Assembly (NCBI GenBank): GCA_914767715.1
Contig: OU612070.1
Coordinates: forward strand, 22,742,025-22,806,024
Direction of reading: 5' to 3'
DNA from: Membranipora membranacea
Taxonomy: Eukaryota; Bryozoa; Gymnolaemata; Cheilostomatida; Membraniporidae
Length of the DNA stretch: 64,000 nt
The notes under the pieces were generated by a model. The model was not told the DNA's origin, did no database searches, and saw only the letters and a program-made list of their open reading frames with translations. This document shows, in pieces, positions 1 through 13,031 of the stretch (the first letter of the stretch is position 1; each line of letters opens with the position of its first letter). Both the position numbers and the translations under genes were made by a program.

Positions 1-3000
1 TAGAGTAGGCAGCTAGCAGGAAACACCTATCGTCTGGGTACATGATCGGATACTCAATAAAATTCTTCTTTAGCTGCTGATAATAGTAATTCTTCATCTG
101 AGGATCTCTACAAACCAACCCAAGCATTCACAATTATATCATGGCTTATTAATGTTCAATAACGTTGAGACTATTTTTTTGAATGAAAGCTATGACGTAT
201 TCTCGCATTAGATCAAAGATAAAGTGTTAAGTACTCATTTAGTAAATAGAGTGTGTGCAAATCTTTTTGCTGCTTGAAAGAGAAATGCTTATGGCTGTCA
301 AGCTTCTCCTTTTTGTTTTGAGTGTAGGATTGCTTTGAAATACTGACACAGTATTCGATCACAAAGGTATCTGCTGAGATAGAAATCTCGAGAATTTTCT
401 GATTGATTGTTCATTGATCCGTTTTCTCAAATTTTGTTCACTTTGAGCCACTTGAAACCTTTTCATCATCATTTTGACAGGTATAATATTTTTCCAAGCA
501 GTGGAAAAGATAAATTACATACATCTGCGCTTTTAGTTTTGTTCATTGGATAATATTACACAATTACGATTACTCAATTCCCTGTCATAACAACAATAAT
601 CAAACTCGAAACCATTGATTGATCTTAGCTCAAACCAGTACTTCACTTCCGATCACTTTCACTCAGCTGGAGTAACAACGGCCATCTCAAATTAGAGTTA
701 TCTCAGATATAATTGGGTATAATTTTACTGAATGGAGCGAGATGAAAGATAAGAGAGTTATTATCGCCGCCTCCTGTAGAATGTTTGCAAACCATTGACA
801 GAGCAGCACCCACTATTTTTGTCGGGTTTAATGAATAGGTTAGGGCTTGGACCATTGAAACCCAAAGCGGGATCTTGAATAGAGATATCCGCCCATCCGG
901 CCACCCAAGTATCGGATAAATTGGTAACTATTCTATCGACCTTGAATGCCACCGCACTTTGCAGATTATTGTTGAATCTCGGTTGATTTACTGACCTGAC
1001 AGAATTTAGTTTCTCCACGTAGAACTGCACAAGCAGATGTAATGTTAACACTGGTTCTCCGGCTTGGTTTAGACCCTGCATGAAATATGACAGAAATTAT
1101 GAAGAGAAAATGACAGAAAACACGCTATATGATTTATGAGCACTTATAATGACTATAAAATAATTCCTTCTCAGTGTGAGTTTAAAATAGAAGTTGTGGG
1201 TTTCATAAGTTTAAAAACATAACATAAATCAGTTAATTGCTTAGTGACCTTTGGTAACCTTTAGCTGAGCTTATGATATGTGTACCCAGCAGTCATTCTA
1301 GCTGAACTTACACACAACTATCATTAACTGAAAATGACACACAAAACGGTGAGGGATGAACAAAACAAATTTGGTATATCGGTGAACTGATTTAATCAGT
1401 ACACTGATACTGATCAATGTAATTATTTCCTTTTGCTGATCTCTACATTAAAAGTTTTCTGATTCCTGGCCAACAATTTTTGAGCTTCACGGTGACAACC
1501 TAGGCCTGATTTTGTGTTTTTGTCACCATACATCATCGATTTGATCAGTTGACTGCTTTATCAGTTTATCATCATTCAAACTAAGTGGTGAGCTTTGCTA
1601 AAGTTGACTCAGTATTGTGGAATGTTTGTAAAGGGTCTCCAAATCCAAACAAGAGACAATATTACGGTAGATAACAGTACACAGTAGTCAGGTTTGTGGC
1701 CAAGTAATAAATAAATTTGATAAGGGAGGTATTTTAAACACAGTGTCTTCTATTTATATGCTATAATCAGGCTTCTGGCTTCAAACGAATCTATAGTGTC
1801 CAGCCCAGGTTGTGAGATAACCCTTCCACTGATAGCCCTTGCCAGCTACAGTAGGATTTTGTACACAAAGTTTATCGCGTGTGTCGCCAGCATGTGCGTA
1901 AGAGGTATTGTGCCAATCTAATCAGTAAAAAATTGTGAACAAACAATTCAGAGGTGTGACAATAGCTCTTGAAATCCCACAAAAATGTGCTAACTGATAA
2001 TCCCTCCCAAGGCTGAGCCAATAGAATAAGAGCATTTACTGACACGACTGGCGCACACAGCTGCCGTGACTGTCACGAGGAGATTATCTGTTGAGTAAGT
2101 AAGAGAACAATGATTCATTCTCACCTGATGAGCTGTTTTCCAGGTTTTAGGAGCATTCTTAGCAATTTTTGTCTCCAAATCTAAAAAGTTCACTTGACCA
2201 TCTGCTGTAAATAAAGAAAGGCACCAATAATAATCACCACAAACATTTAGTAATAAGCTAGGTGATTCGTCATCATTAAATCACCTGAAACATTTTTTGG
2301 TAAGATTTACCAAAAAAAGATTGAGAAATTGTTATGATCTCAGGGTTAACAAGGACACAGTAGTTTGAGGTGTTTATTTGTGGGGCTTGAGAAAAGTATG
2401 CAAATTCACGATCAAAATCCTTCCACTGACTGTAGTGTTACCTCCTTTTTATAGATACTGCATTGGTACTAGTTATTAATGAATTCTCTTCAAAGGTTGA
2501 TTTGCTTTGAACTGTCAAAATAAGCATAACTACTCATATTTGCTGGCTGTATAAGCTGATCGATATTAAAATTAACTCATACTCAAAAATCTACTGGTAC
2601 AAATCATACTCAACTACTTTTAGGATTGTACATTTTTGCTGCCATTCTTCAGGTAGTTAGAATTCTGAATCAGATGTTATCAGTGATCAATGCACAATCC
2701 AGTATTCATAAAATTTCAATAATACGAGACTTTTTTATAATTGAGAATCGGATTTAATTTGCATCGCAGCTGCATTCACCTATTTTCTATTTATAACGTG
2801 GTACCTTGGGAATATCGGAATGCAACTCATTCCACAATAAGAAAAAAGTCAATTAAACGTCTGCAGACAAAGTTGTGGAACAAATATTGGTGCACAATAA
2901 TTGGCAATTTCATTCAGGGCGGAATAGTACTTTTTTTTATATCGATGTAGTTGGTTTTAATTGTACGCCAGTACTGAACATTGCTAACATACCACTGTGT

Positions 3001-4007
3001 AGGGCTAGCCCCAGCAATCCAGAGTCTGTAATTCCAATGTTATGACAAGCTTTATCTAACACATCTTTCAGCAGAAAGTCAACCTGTGGATAAAAAAGAT
3101 TATAATGTTTTACACGAAAAGCTGGTGATTGAGGTTTAGTTTTCATCAAGGAGTTGGAAGTCATTATTCACTTCTTGTTATCAAAGAGTTCCATTAGAAT
3201 TAAAGGTACCAAAAGATGTCTAGTCATACTTCATGATCAATACGGTGGAATTTGGAGACTTCAGGAGTAATCCCCATAATTCCATCCATTAACAACCAAG
3301 TGCATGTCCTGGTGGTGGCTTAAAATGCCACCGATAATCAGATTCCAGTGGCACTGTGGCTAACATATCTCACATTATAATAATCTGACAATCTGGCAGA
3401 GGGTAATAACCGTTTGTGTGGCTAGCCAAACGATGAGGATATATATTAAAGTATGATAAATGTAATAATCCATCTTTCCTAGAGTTTGTGGAGTGGGGGT
3501 GTACTTCACTCACAGTTACACTAGGTCGGAAATGTTAACTTGTGTCCCATACTGGAATATGTGGTTATGATCCAGGGAACTGAGCGTACGTTGGTAAAAT
3601 GTTGCAGGGAAAATTGTTTGTAACCTGATCGTCTTCTGAAAAGGGCTAGATATTAGATCATAGACATGAATATCCCACATTTATGTAAATGATATTTGTG
3701 ATACAGTCAAGTTAATCCATGTCTAAGTAGATTATCTTTTAGTATTCTCAAGGGGAAGTGATAGTAGCTTACAACAGTCCCAAAATTAGATTCTTTCAGC
3801 AGCAATCATAAGATAAAATCACAGGTCTACTCAAAACCCGAACATTGCCAAAGACCCTGGTTTTAGAGATGACCTGTCAAAACCACAAAGAAGCAGCACT
3901 TGAACTACACCTACCTCAGTTTCTATCCTGGCTGACTGACCGTCCAGATAAATGACGTTGACTATTTTCCTGTTTGCTGAGATGGAACTCTTACTCTTGC
4001 GTACCAT
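1..4007 (-). CDS. FRMD6/Willin-like FERM-domain protein, 5' half (continues past window edge)
   Basis: Five coding exons join in phase: 4007-3915, 3083-2993, 2204-2125, 1075-996, and 107 to beyond position 1. All have GT donors and AG acceptors. The start ATG at 4007 gives a short basic lead (MVRKSKSS). A FERM F1 lobe then runs over residues ~15-115, with ETKIAKNAPKTWK at ~76 and LLVQFYVEKL at ~104. The start of F2 follows (YYYQQLKKN, then FLLAAYS). The order 'G-[LI]-x-Q-x-G-x-P ... VQ[FY]YVE ... YYY..L ... FLLAA' is what I recall from FRMD6/FRMD1 (Willin), the Expanded-related membrane scaffolds upstream of Hippo signalling. That assignment is from memory. The FERM fold itself is well supported. 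The rest of F2, F3 and the C-terminus lie outside the window. The exon-4 reading frame stays open past its donor, so a retained-intron form cannot be excluded. Confidence 0.8.
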
Positions 4008-5382
4008 GTTGATTTAATCCTTTATCAGGCTGTCGGCTATTCTCCAACCAAACCACACTCTCGACTCTTCTCTTAACACTGACTGATGGTAATCTATCAT
4101 ATATCCACATTGATAGTAAGCACTATATCTGTCATATATATCCACAGCAGTGCTCGTCCTCGACAGTTACCGGGAGCCTCGTCTGTTGATATAGTGGAGC
4201 CGCTTGACTGACTATCCCCTCTGTAATTTTATGCCGACTGATAACTGAGAGATCTGAAACTGATATGAAACTCTTAACAGAACACAAGGAGAATACACCC
4301 GCCGCCGCTGTGTGCTACAACTACAACAGCTACCTCCAGTATATACTGCCGTGAAGCTCGCAATGTCATTCATACGAAAACACAATCTCTCCACCCTCAG
4401 CCGTGATTATAATATGCAGCTACCAAAGCTTTCACAAAATAATAACCCCCTGGAATTTCACGCATCACATGGCAAATCCCCATCTTATAGAAAGCCGTAG
4501 TATCATCGCTGAATTATAATGGATGGTTATATTTAATAAGCAGTTGGTTATCCGAATTCCACAACAATCGTCAAAGCCTTGAGCCAAGTTCAGTGATTCA
4601 CAATGTTCGGCATTCCAAATTATAAGAATCATAACATTACAATGCAGTAATCAGCTCACTCTGATATTATCCACTGAATTATAAATTGGATTCACAAAGA
4701 TGATTTTGAGTACCTATCTTTATATTTATTTGTTACTGAATTAAAACGTAAGAATTTTTGGTTACTCTACATCTGCCAATACTTTTTAACAGTTTTTAGT
4801 TAATAGTAACACCTGCCTGATTGCTTGTTGTTAAAATTACGTGTAATTTTCTGCAATCTAAGTGTTGAAACCGCATTCTGCACTTTCACTGAGCTTTTGA
4901 TAAACTCTCTCAAAAGATGTTTATTGCTTCGATTCAAATACTTCAAATTTGTTACCAGTCATGACATTAGGTTCTAAGTAAAAGATTGGAAACGCACTTG
5001 AAACATGGACAAAAGAAAACAATATTAACGCAATGAGTATCACATTCCAAAGTTTCACACCGATTCTCTAAGTGCAATATGCAAATGGAATGAGCTCTAA
5101 GACAGATATTAGAATACTGCGTAGAAATGTCTGATAGATGAATGGAAGTGACCCAAACAACAAAGTTAGACTCCGTGGATCACTAGGTGCAAAATCTATT
5201 TGTAACCCTGTTGAAACATTTGGTATGAACATTAAATTACCCAGAGCAATCAGCACTGCGCTTACTTCATATCCCTACCATTTCTCCGTGCATTTTTTAA
5301 TTGTCTCTTTCTTTAAATAAGGTTTTGTGTCTTACAAATACGTAGTAGATGATGCCTAAGCAGGGTCACCCAGTAGAGTACA

Positions 5383-5416
5383 ACCAGAGACTATAGATAT
5401 ATCTATAGTCTCTGGT
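5383..5416. repeat. Perfect 34-bp palindrome
   Basis: Positions 5383-5399 are the exact reverse complement of 5400-5416 with no spacer. The core reads CTATAGATATATCTATAG. It would form a long hairpin or cruciform. Nothing around it explains it. Confidence 0.9.
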
Positions 5417-7014
5417 ACAACTACAACTTCCTCTCAAACAATATGACTGGGGGTAAGAAAGTAAAGTAGGTGATCAATTTCAGTCACCGATAGCCATTGA
5501 AGTCAAGGTATAGCAATCAGCATATTCTAGGAATACAAATTCTCCGTTGTATGTATATGTAACACCCTAGCAGAGCTATTTCCTGTGTGTTACGTCTCTT
5601 TTTCTGACAGACAAAATATATTTAAGGTGTGATTTATTCGGAGTAGTTGCCATGGAGCTTGGCTGCGACGTTTATTGAATTTATGTACTTGCATTATTCA
5701 GTATTCCAGCCTGAGCTACCATTTAACGTAACACCCAAACTGTATGATACTATAGAGAACTTTATTTTGTGTCTTTGAGCTCCCCGATATACCTATGGTA
5801 CCACGTATTACGTAAGATGAGAATTACATGGGAAGATTAGAGCAGTCATAACAATAGAACGAGATACACTGGACATATCAGGAAGATTTTGGTGATGAAG
5901 GGGGGGGGGAAGCTTTCTTAGATTCTTAGCTATTTGATGGATTTTAATCAAATACTTGGCAGTGCGTTATTCAATTAACCAAAATTAATAGCCTTGTTCC
6001 AAATCTTTGGTCTACAGTGCAAACATGCATATCCGTTGATTAACCCGTATTGTCTCCCCCCTCCCACTAGTTTTCTCCCAGGCTGTTGCTGAAATTCATC
6101 CCAATGAATAGCATATAATATCAAGTTATATGAATTGAGGTTTGCAGACATAGCGACTTGAAATGGAACATAAGAAAGTTAAAAAACTTAGAAAATTTTA
6201 CACCATAACAAGTAAACTCACCTTTTCTGTCATAATCTAAACAATATCCACTAAATGCTATTACAAGATGATAACTATATTCACAGTGACTTTTCAAGTT
6301 GTACCATACTAGTGTTGTCAATGTATTTAGTATCTTTGCTGTTGTAGCGCAAAGCTTTACAGCTTGGATTGAGATATGGCCTATGTTTGTACTGCTTGAA
6401 TCGAAACCTCTCAGCTCAACATTTAGGTAGCAAAATATTTCAACAATGTGTTGATAAATGCTAAGTAAACAAAGGACAATCACACACTAGAACTGAAGGA
6501 GAGAAAAGGCAAAAAGGCTTAAAATACCTGAATACACAAATCTCTTACATTCAACAATGTCCATTGCCTATTCTTCAAATCCAAGTTTACTATTCAGGGC
6601 GACATAAAGAAATCACTGGACTTGACACTTTGCGAAAATAGCTCTGAGGCTACAAAGATAACCAACTTAACTTCGTGACAAATTCTTTACAAATTTCAAT
6701 TTTCTATGTGATTTGATTACAAGAATACAGAGCAGATACAAGACTTTGTTTTTCATTCAAGGCTGGCATTGTTAGCTGAATTGACATTTCTTCGATAACA
6801 AGGAATTTTATTTGATGATACAAAATACTTTAACATGATAGTGTATCATTTAATACAATTACCTTGCAGGGTAATGTTTCACTTTTGTTTATTAGAGACT
6901 GTCTCTGGTGTTTGTTATCAGCTATTAAAGGCTCAAACAAAAGCAAAGACCAAATAAACATTTTTTAAGCAAGGTTACTTTTCGATAGCTTGAGCAGAAA
7001 ACAGTAGCTTTGCT

Positions 7015-7380
7015 GTCAATGTTTATGTGTGTGGACCTAGTTAACTAAACCAGATCAATCCTGAGCAAAACCGTCCACAATTCTATGACTTCATCACCTG
7101 CAAAAGTTACTTCTCTGCCTCGACTATCTATAAAAATCATTTACAGTTGAGGCAACAAGCGGAGGTTTTTTAAGAAGATAGATTGTATTTAAGTCAATTT
7201 ATGTGTGTGGACTTAGCTATCTAATCAATATCACTACTGAGCTAAACCACCAATAATTTTATGACCTCATCACCCGTCAAATAACTTTCCTGCGATCGAT
7301 CAATCGACTATCTATAAAATATTTTTTTTTCAGCCAGGCAACAATCCAAGGTTTTTTGAGAAGATAAATTTTATTCATGT
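7015..7380. repeat. Diverged ~180-bp tandem duplication (2 copies)
   Basis: Two copies start with ATGTGTGTGGAC (near 7023 and 7200). They share the order TAACTAA/TATCTAA, a 'TATGAC(T/C)TCATCACC' block, 'CGACTATCTATAAAA' and 'AGGTTTTTT(A/G)AGAAGATA'. The copies have diverged with small indels. No coding potential is seen. Confidence 0.75.
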
Positions 7381-8311
7381 CAGTTTAATACCACACAGGC
7401 CATGAATATTAGGTGGGTGAGACTGCAAGAGAAATTACTCTTGCTCCACACCTGTTTCCTGAAGGCAATGTGCAGCCGTTTTTTATGCTTCAGATCAGAA
7501 ACTTATATAACAATTTAGAAAACCACAAGTGCTCAATTATCGCTTAGTTATGTTCATGTGCAGGTGTGTTTTTGTGTTTTGGAGGGCTATAAGACCCTTC
7601 AACCAGCTGAAGCGTACTTCATTACGTATAAATTTCCTCTGTGAGCAGAATTTGAAATTGAATCATGCTGGATTTCGCCCAAAGCTAGAAGATGCCTGAT
7701 GGTATAATGAAGTAGGACAGGGCCATGTCAACATATTGAAGTTCTGCTAGGTTAACAGAGCTTAAGCCATCATATTGAATGGTTGAAACCCACTAATTGC
7801 TGTTGCTGGGATAAGTGTATCCATCATAAACATCACACGCAAACAAATTATTTTAATTACAAGATATATGTATTTGGATTCGGGAGATAGACATGATAAT
7901 ATTTGGACATTACATGACATTATGGTATTTGGAAGGCACTCGTCTGACTAGACTAAAAGAGAGGAAAAAAATCAATAACCAAACAGTTTTCCACAATTAT
8001 AAATTAGAGTCTAAGAATTTGTGCAAAGAAAAGTGACTTCCACTTCTTTTTCTGAGTTGTCCCCTCCGACAATGAGAGGACACAACTCAAAGACCCCTTC
8101 ATATACATTCCCATTCCAACTTTTATAAAAGTTACAAACTCTGTGGCAAATATTCCGAACGCATGCAAAAAGCGTACTCTGTCATACAAACACGCTTAGT
8201 CCTCTTTCTGGTAATAGAATTGAATTTCGGGTGCATGTGGTGTAATGGTGATGGTGATAGAAGTGGTGATAACTTGGTAAGTGGTGTTCTGTCTAACTGT
8301 AATATCCTGTG

Positions 8312-11300
8312 TCATCTCGTGTGACTAAATTTGACGTGTTTGGTCAACTTATTGCCTGTTTTAGGATTAAGCACTTTTTGGTTGTAGCCTTCAGTCCAAA
8401 TAACACCAGGCTTCTCCAAAAGCCTTTTTCGAAACGGTGACATATAGTCCTGCAAAGTTCTGAATGATCGTCCAGGAATATGGTCTATGTTATCAAGAGA
8501 TCCCACCTGTAACCAGAGACCAAAAAAAAGTATATACGATGACGGAGATCACATTTCAATGATATATTTTATTAAGTTTCATTGTTATAGCTGTCATGAA
8601 TAACTGTATGGGGATAAGGTATCCCAATGATGTATCACAGCCTGAGGCCCATATTACAATATCAAAACACATACATACTTAGTATTGGTACCTTTTTAAA
8701 GGGCGGAAGCAATATGGATTGTCTCGGGGAGTATAGCATATTTCTAGTTAAAAAAGTATCACATAATTTACATAATATCGATCACAACCACATGGTGTTG
8801 CATTGTGGGAATGGTTGAATGTATTTGTGTGTGTTATGCTTGAAGGCGCTGGTTGTATTACGATAACAGAGTATGTGCTATGATTTTGTTGTTAGGGAAT
8901 TCATTTACCATGTTATATGACTGACTCAAAACTAAATTAACTTAAAGGATGATTGCAGAGATGAAGTCCCTCGTAGGAAAACATTGAGAAGAAACTGCAT
9001 ACCCTTGAAAAAAGGTAGGTAACTCCGAGCTGAACATTTAGTTAGTGGTAAATTCTTCCTTAGGTTAGCACAAGCCTTGTCACGTGGCCACGGACCCGGG
9101 CGGCGGTCCCGTGGCCACGAACCCGGTCGGCGGTCCCGTGGCCGCATGAAAAGGCTAAGGTTAGCACTACATGCTCGTTATTATTTACCATTTGAAGATT
9201 CAGACTGAACTCCTTATTTTAAATGATTGGACGAGGGGAAAATTAATGACCATACAAGTTGGTTGTATTTCCCCTGTTTGATTGGTCGGCTGATCCAACC
9301 ATAGACTTAGATAAATAGAAGTTATCTTTAGCTGGATTTGATCGCTGATACTTAAGTTTCTCCATGTTTAACCACACTCTGTACCCTACCACTAATCAAT
9401 GTGCACTGCAAACCAAAAAGCTAAGTTATCATCGCCAGAAACAAATTGAAATTTGAATGAAACTTTTGGTATTATTACCTTAGCCTGAGCTTTCCATTGT
9501 AGACTTTCATGGAAAACAGGGCTCGTTCCTCCACCCGTTGGCTGATGGTATATGTTATCAAGACTACCAATCTTGCTCTCTGCCTTCCAATCAATCTATG
9601 TAACACAAATACGGCAAAATATAATTATTTAGTTGCGCAAACCTGAAGTCTGATTGATACCTAAGAGCTCTGTGACACAAGACCATCTAGAGCTGCTGTC
9701 AATTATGGATTATGAACTGAGCCCATATTATTGATGTTACTATATTAATTTTGTAAGAAGGCTTGCACTGACAGCAAGCTCTAAATTGGCAGCTTAATCA
9801 TCTAACGAAATGAATTTAGACATATCTACAAACGTTATGTAATACTATTTGAGACAGGGTGTTGTTGAAGGATGTGGGTGTTGGGGGAGGGAGGGGGTGG
9901 ACTCTGTGAGTCTATCTATCACCATGTCTTTTACATCTGCCGGCCCAGGTTTCAAAAAAGTTTTTCAACCAATATAGTCAGCACTATTGTTTCAGTTCAT
10001 GATTCCTCAAAGTATGGTGACAGAAATTTGAAACATCGACCTTCAGATGTAAAAGACTTGGATGATCCATATATTAGGTTAGATGCACTCACAGAACATC
10101 CCTTATTATATGAAGTAGCAATCAATAACTGTCCATTGATCCCAACCAGCTGGACTGACTCACAACTCACCGAATTCTGTGGTATTTTCTTCTTGCCTCC
10201 CCTTGGTATGTGTTTACTGTTATCCAGGGAGCCAATCTTAGACTTGACCTGTTTTAATCTGAGGGGTTGGTGGGGCACTTCAAAGTTGCCTCCTCCGGGC
10301 TGGTGATTGAAATTTTCAAGTGACCCAACCTGAAAAAAAATCAAATACCATGTACACAGAAAACATGTATATATCAAGATTAAAGTAATTATCAATATGT
10401 AGGATCGTTGTACGAGCTGTTCTGTTTTTGGAATATAAACTGCCATATCTGACAGCTCACGATGTTTGAAGACTCTAGTATTACAAGATGGCACAGGCTG
10501 GTGAAGCCAGGTGCCAAGGACATCAAACAGAATATCAAATATATATATAATATATATCATATTTAACCATATTGCAATATTTGCAAAAGAATTAAAAATA
10601 AAGTTTACAGCAGAGCATTCTGTATGTACGGCCTTGACACCTAACTCTTATCGTATTAGGTTTGAACATTCAATGGTGTAAACTGCAAACACAATTATTG
10701 GAGAACTATTTCATCTCACCCAAATGTTAGTATAGCAACAACATATTTTATCTTTTGATAATATAACTTCACAGGTCGTTTTTATTTGTTTATGGAAATC
10801 ATTGATATAACAATTAATATTAGTTTTATTGATTGAGAGATAACATTCTTGGATTTTTGCAGTTCGGCACAATTTTATTTTCCATTATGCGTGACAACCA
10901 ACAACATACATGTCCCTAGCTGTTGGGCATTTAGATATTCCATGAAGAACTGTAACAATATTTGCACGATTCTTATTAATGTTTTTCTTCCTCATTCTGT
11001 TAACTATGAGATCCACTGACGTCATTCAGTATATTGATGAGAAGTTGGGAGACCATTTTAATTGAAGATTTTATTTTATTAAGGCAAAGTAATAAGGAAA
11101 CTGTAATAGGCATCCACGTTGACGTGAGACGGCAACACAGCAGATTAGTGGTGGCAGAATTTTTAAAATAGAAACTTGTTCCTCATAAACTCAAATTTAT
11201 GAACCTTCTACAAAATTCTGTCGCTGATTGTTATTCCAAGACACCAGACTATTTTCAAATCTGGTCACATGAGTTTGATCGAAGAGTGTCGAGTAAAATA

Positions 11301-13031
11301 GATTGCTTGAATCTTTTTGTTGAAAGTCATCCTAATTAAAAGGTTTACAGATATGGATGATATATATTACTGAGTTATAATACATACCTTTGCGTTGCCG
11401 TCTAAATGTCGGTTTCTAACCACCACTACATTATTCTCTCTCTCATATTGTCTGATATATGTTATGTCTGCTCCGCTCCGTCGGAAGACATCATTGTACT
11501 TTGAAGGCTCTGACATGATCGTGTTTGACATGTCTTCTGACCCCTCAGAATCATCTGGAGAAGGAGAAGAAATAGATGCTGAGCAAAGATTTTTCTAAAA
11601 CTTCTCTGGTAAAACAATTAAACCAGATCACAGTGCCCATGAGGGTCTTTAAACAGCAGTATGTGAACAAAACATAGCTATAGCTAGCAGGTTGCGCTTA
11701 TAAATCCATTAGATCTCCACAGTACTATTATCCTACACTTTTAACCATCAGCCCCGGACATAAACCAAACATACCGCTTACCTATACTGCTTCTGCGGTC
11801 AGCTCTGTTTTTTATATCAGGTATCACCGGGTAGCACTTGGTGCTTTTCCTAGGAGATGATAGTCCACCCATAGAGCTTGTACCATCAGAATATGATTCT
11901 AGTATTGTCCTGTCAAGCTCACTTATTTTCTGAGAATATTTCTTGCTGTCGTGATAAAGACGTTTTCTCAAACCGTCACAGTTTCTGATTGTAAAGCCTA
12001 AAACACCAAACATGAATTCAAACTGTTTTGTTTTAGGTAAGTTCACTCAACTGTATGCTGCTCTAATAGGCCCTACCGCACTGTATACACATCATTAACT
12101 TTTCTAAATAAATAATCAGTCATATTTACGTACTTTTGTTTTTTGGATCAAAAGAAAGTAATTTTGGCACAGGACACGTGCGGCCTGACTTTAGCTGTTT
12201 GGGCCTCAGAGTATAAAACAGGACACGTGCGGCCTGACTTTAGCTGTTTGGGCCTCAGAGTATAAAGCAGGACACGTGCGGCCTGACTTTAGCTGTTTGG
12301 GCCTCAGAGTATAAAACGAGAGAAAAAACTACCTCACATAAGTAAACTGGTATCGGGACAGGTATCTAGTAACTTAGAGCTTAGTAATAGATATTTCAGA
12401 TGAACTCAGTGGATTATAAGATCATCCACTCATGAGACGTGGGCGTCATTGAACAATCTCAACAGACCAAAACACAGACCGGCAGACAGTATTATTATAT
12501 AAGGTCATCCAATATTGAATATCAATTATATCAAACAATCAGTGCATAACAGCTTGTACTAAATGTTTCACTCGATCAATTATTGTTTTGTTTTCTAATT
12601 ATACATATAATGTCCTTTCTCTGTCATTACCAATAAACAAAGCAGTGAATATCCTATGCTTAGCACTGCTTTAGGTATATAGAATGCAAAACAGAACAAA
12701 AAAGCACAGTGCTAAATCTTCAATTTTCTAATGATAATCCACTTTCAGATTTAAGAAAAAATTTAACCTCAGTCCAACAGATTGCTATGCCCTATAATTT
12801 TACACTTCACACCACCAAATGCTGTTTTGTCACAAATTTCCCAAACATAAGCCCAAGCATATGTATGTCTTGTAAAAATAACCAAGCGCAGCATAACTTA
12901 CCCCCTGTTTTCCAGCCTGTTTTTTGAAACTCTTCCAGCATTTTCTCAATTCGCTGTTTTCGCTTTCTCCAATAAGCATCTATGACCTCCATCCTGCCCG
13001 GAGTAGTGTTCAGTGGATAAAAGCTTGGCAT
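8312..13031 (-). CDS. MAP2/tau/MAP4-type microtubule-associated protein with four repeats
   Basis: Six coding exons join in phase with GT-AG borders: 13031-12902, 11997-11782, 11578-11388, 10329-10171, 9595-9479 and 8506-8312 (stop TGA), giving 335 residues. The C-terminal part carries four tau-type microtubule-binding repeats: VGSLENFNHQPGGG (~180), KIGSLDNSKHIPRGGKKKI (~210), KIGSLDNIYHQPTGGG (~240) and VGSLDNIDHIPG (~272). These match the KxGSxxNxxHxPGGG signature of tau, MAP2, MAP4 and nematode PTL-1, which bind and stabilise microtubules. The N-terminus is short and basic/charged, with a helical-looking stretch at residues ~15-36 and a Ser/acidic region at ~115-135. Repeats 2 and 4 lack the full PGGG (PRGG, PGRS). 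The last exon extends ~50 residues beyond repeat 4 with a basic tail I do not recognise. Length is small compared with vertebrate MAP2/MAP4. Confidence 0.9.
9072..9157. mobile_element. Short GC-rich inverted-repeat element in a tau-gene intron
   Basis: The ends form imperfect inverted repeats (AAGCCTTGTCACGTGGCCAC at the left, its counterpart CCGTGGCCGCATGAAAAGGC at the right). They are flanked by the direct repeat AGGTTAGCAC at 9062-9071 and 9158-9167, read as a 9-10 bp target-site duplication. The inside is a GC-rich near-repeat of GGTCCCGTGGCC type, very unlike the AT-rich surroundings. The end sequence matches the foldback at 14518-14814. Confidence 0.7.
12171..12317. repeat. Three exact-phase copies of a 49-bp unit in a tau-gene intron
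   Basis: Units start at 12171, 12220 and 12269 (period 49) and are nearly identical. Each contains the E-box palindrome CACGTG and, about 35 bp further on, TATAAA. They sit in the first intron of the tau-like gene. A minisatellite is the simplest reading. A regulatory role is only possible. Confidence 0.9.

Larger units (their letters stand above)
4008..8311. other. Intergenic stretch between the FERM and tau-like genes
   Basis: No gene is supported here. The longest open frame (minus 6483-6121, 120 codons) has no recognisable domain and I found no neighbouring exon in phase. The stretch holds a perfect 34-bp palindrome at 5383-5416, a G run at ~5901-5909, and a diverged ~180-bp tandem duplication at 7015-7380. 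Promoter and 5' UTR of the FERM gene should lie just above 4007, but no clear core element can be pointed to. Confidence 0.5.

Noticed and set aside
6121-6483. 120-codon minus open frame as a gene
   Set aside because: No domain, no in-phase neighbour exon, AT-rich random-like composition.
8932-9147. Arg/Pro-rich minus frame (RPRDRRPG repeats)
   Set aside because: It is the translation of the GC-rich inverted-repeat element in an intron of the tau-like gene, not a protein exon.
9872-10306. Plus-strand 144-codon open frame
   Set aside because: It is the antisense shadow of the tau-like microtubule-repeat exon at 10329-10171, whose motifs and splice sites are clear.
9997-10560. Treating the whole 187-codon minus frame as coding
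   Set aside because: Only 10329-10171 fits by splice sites and phase. The open sequence on either side lacks conserved motifs.
12171-12317. CRISPR-like repeats
   Set aside because: Units are directly adjacent with no spacers and the genome is an animal's.
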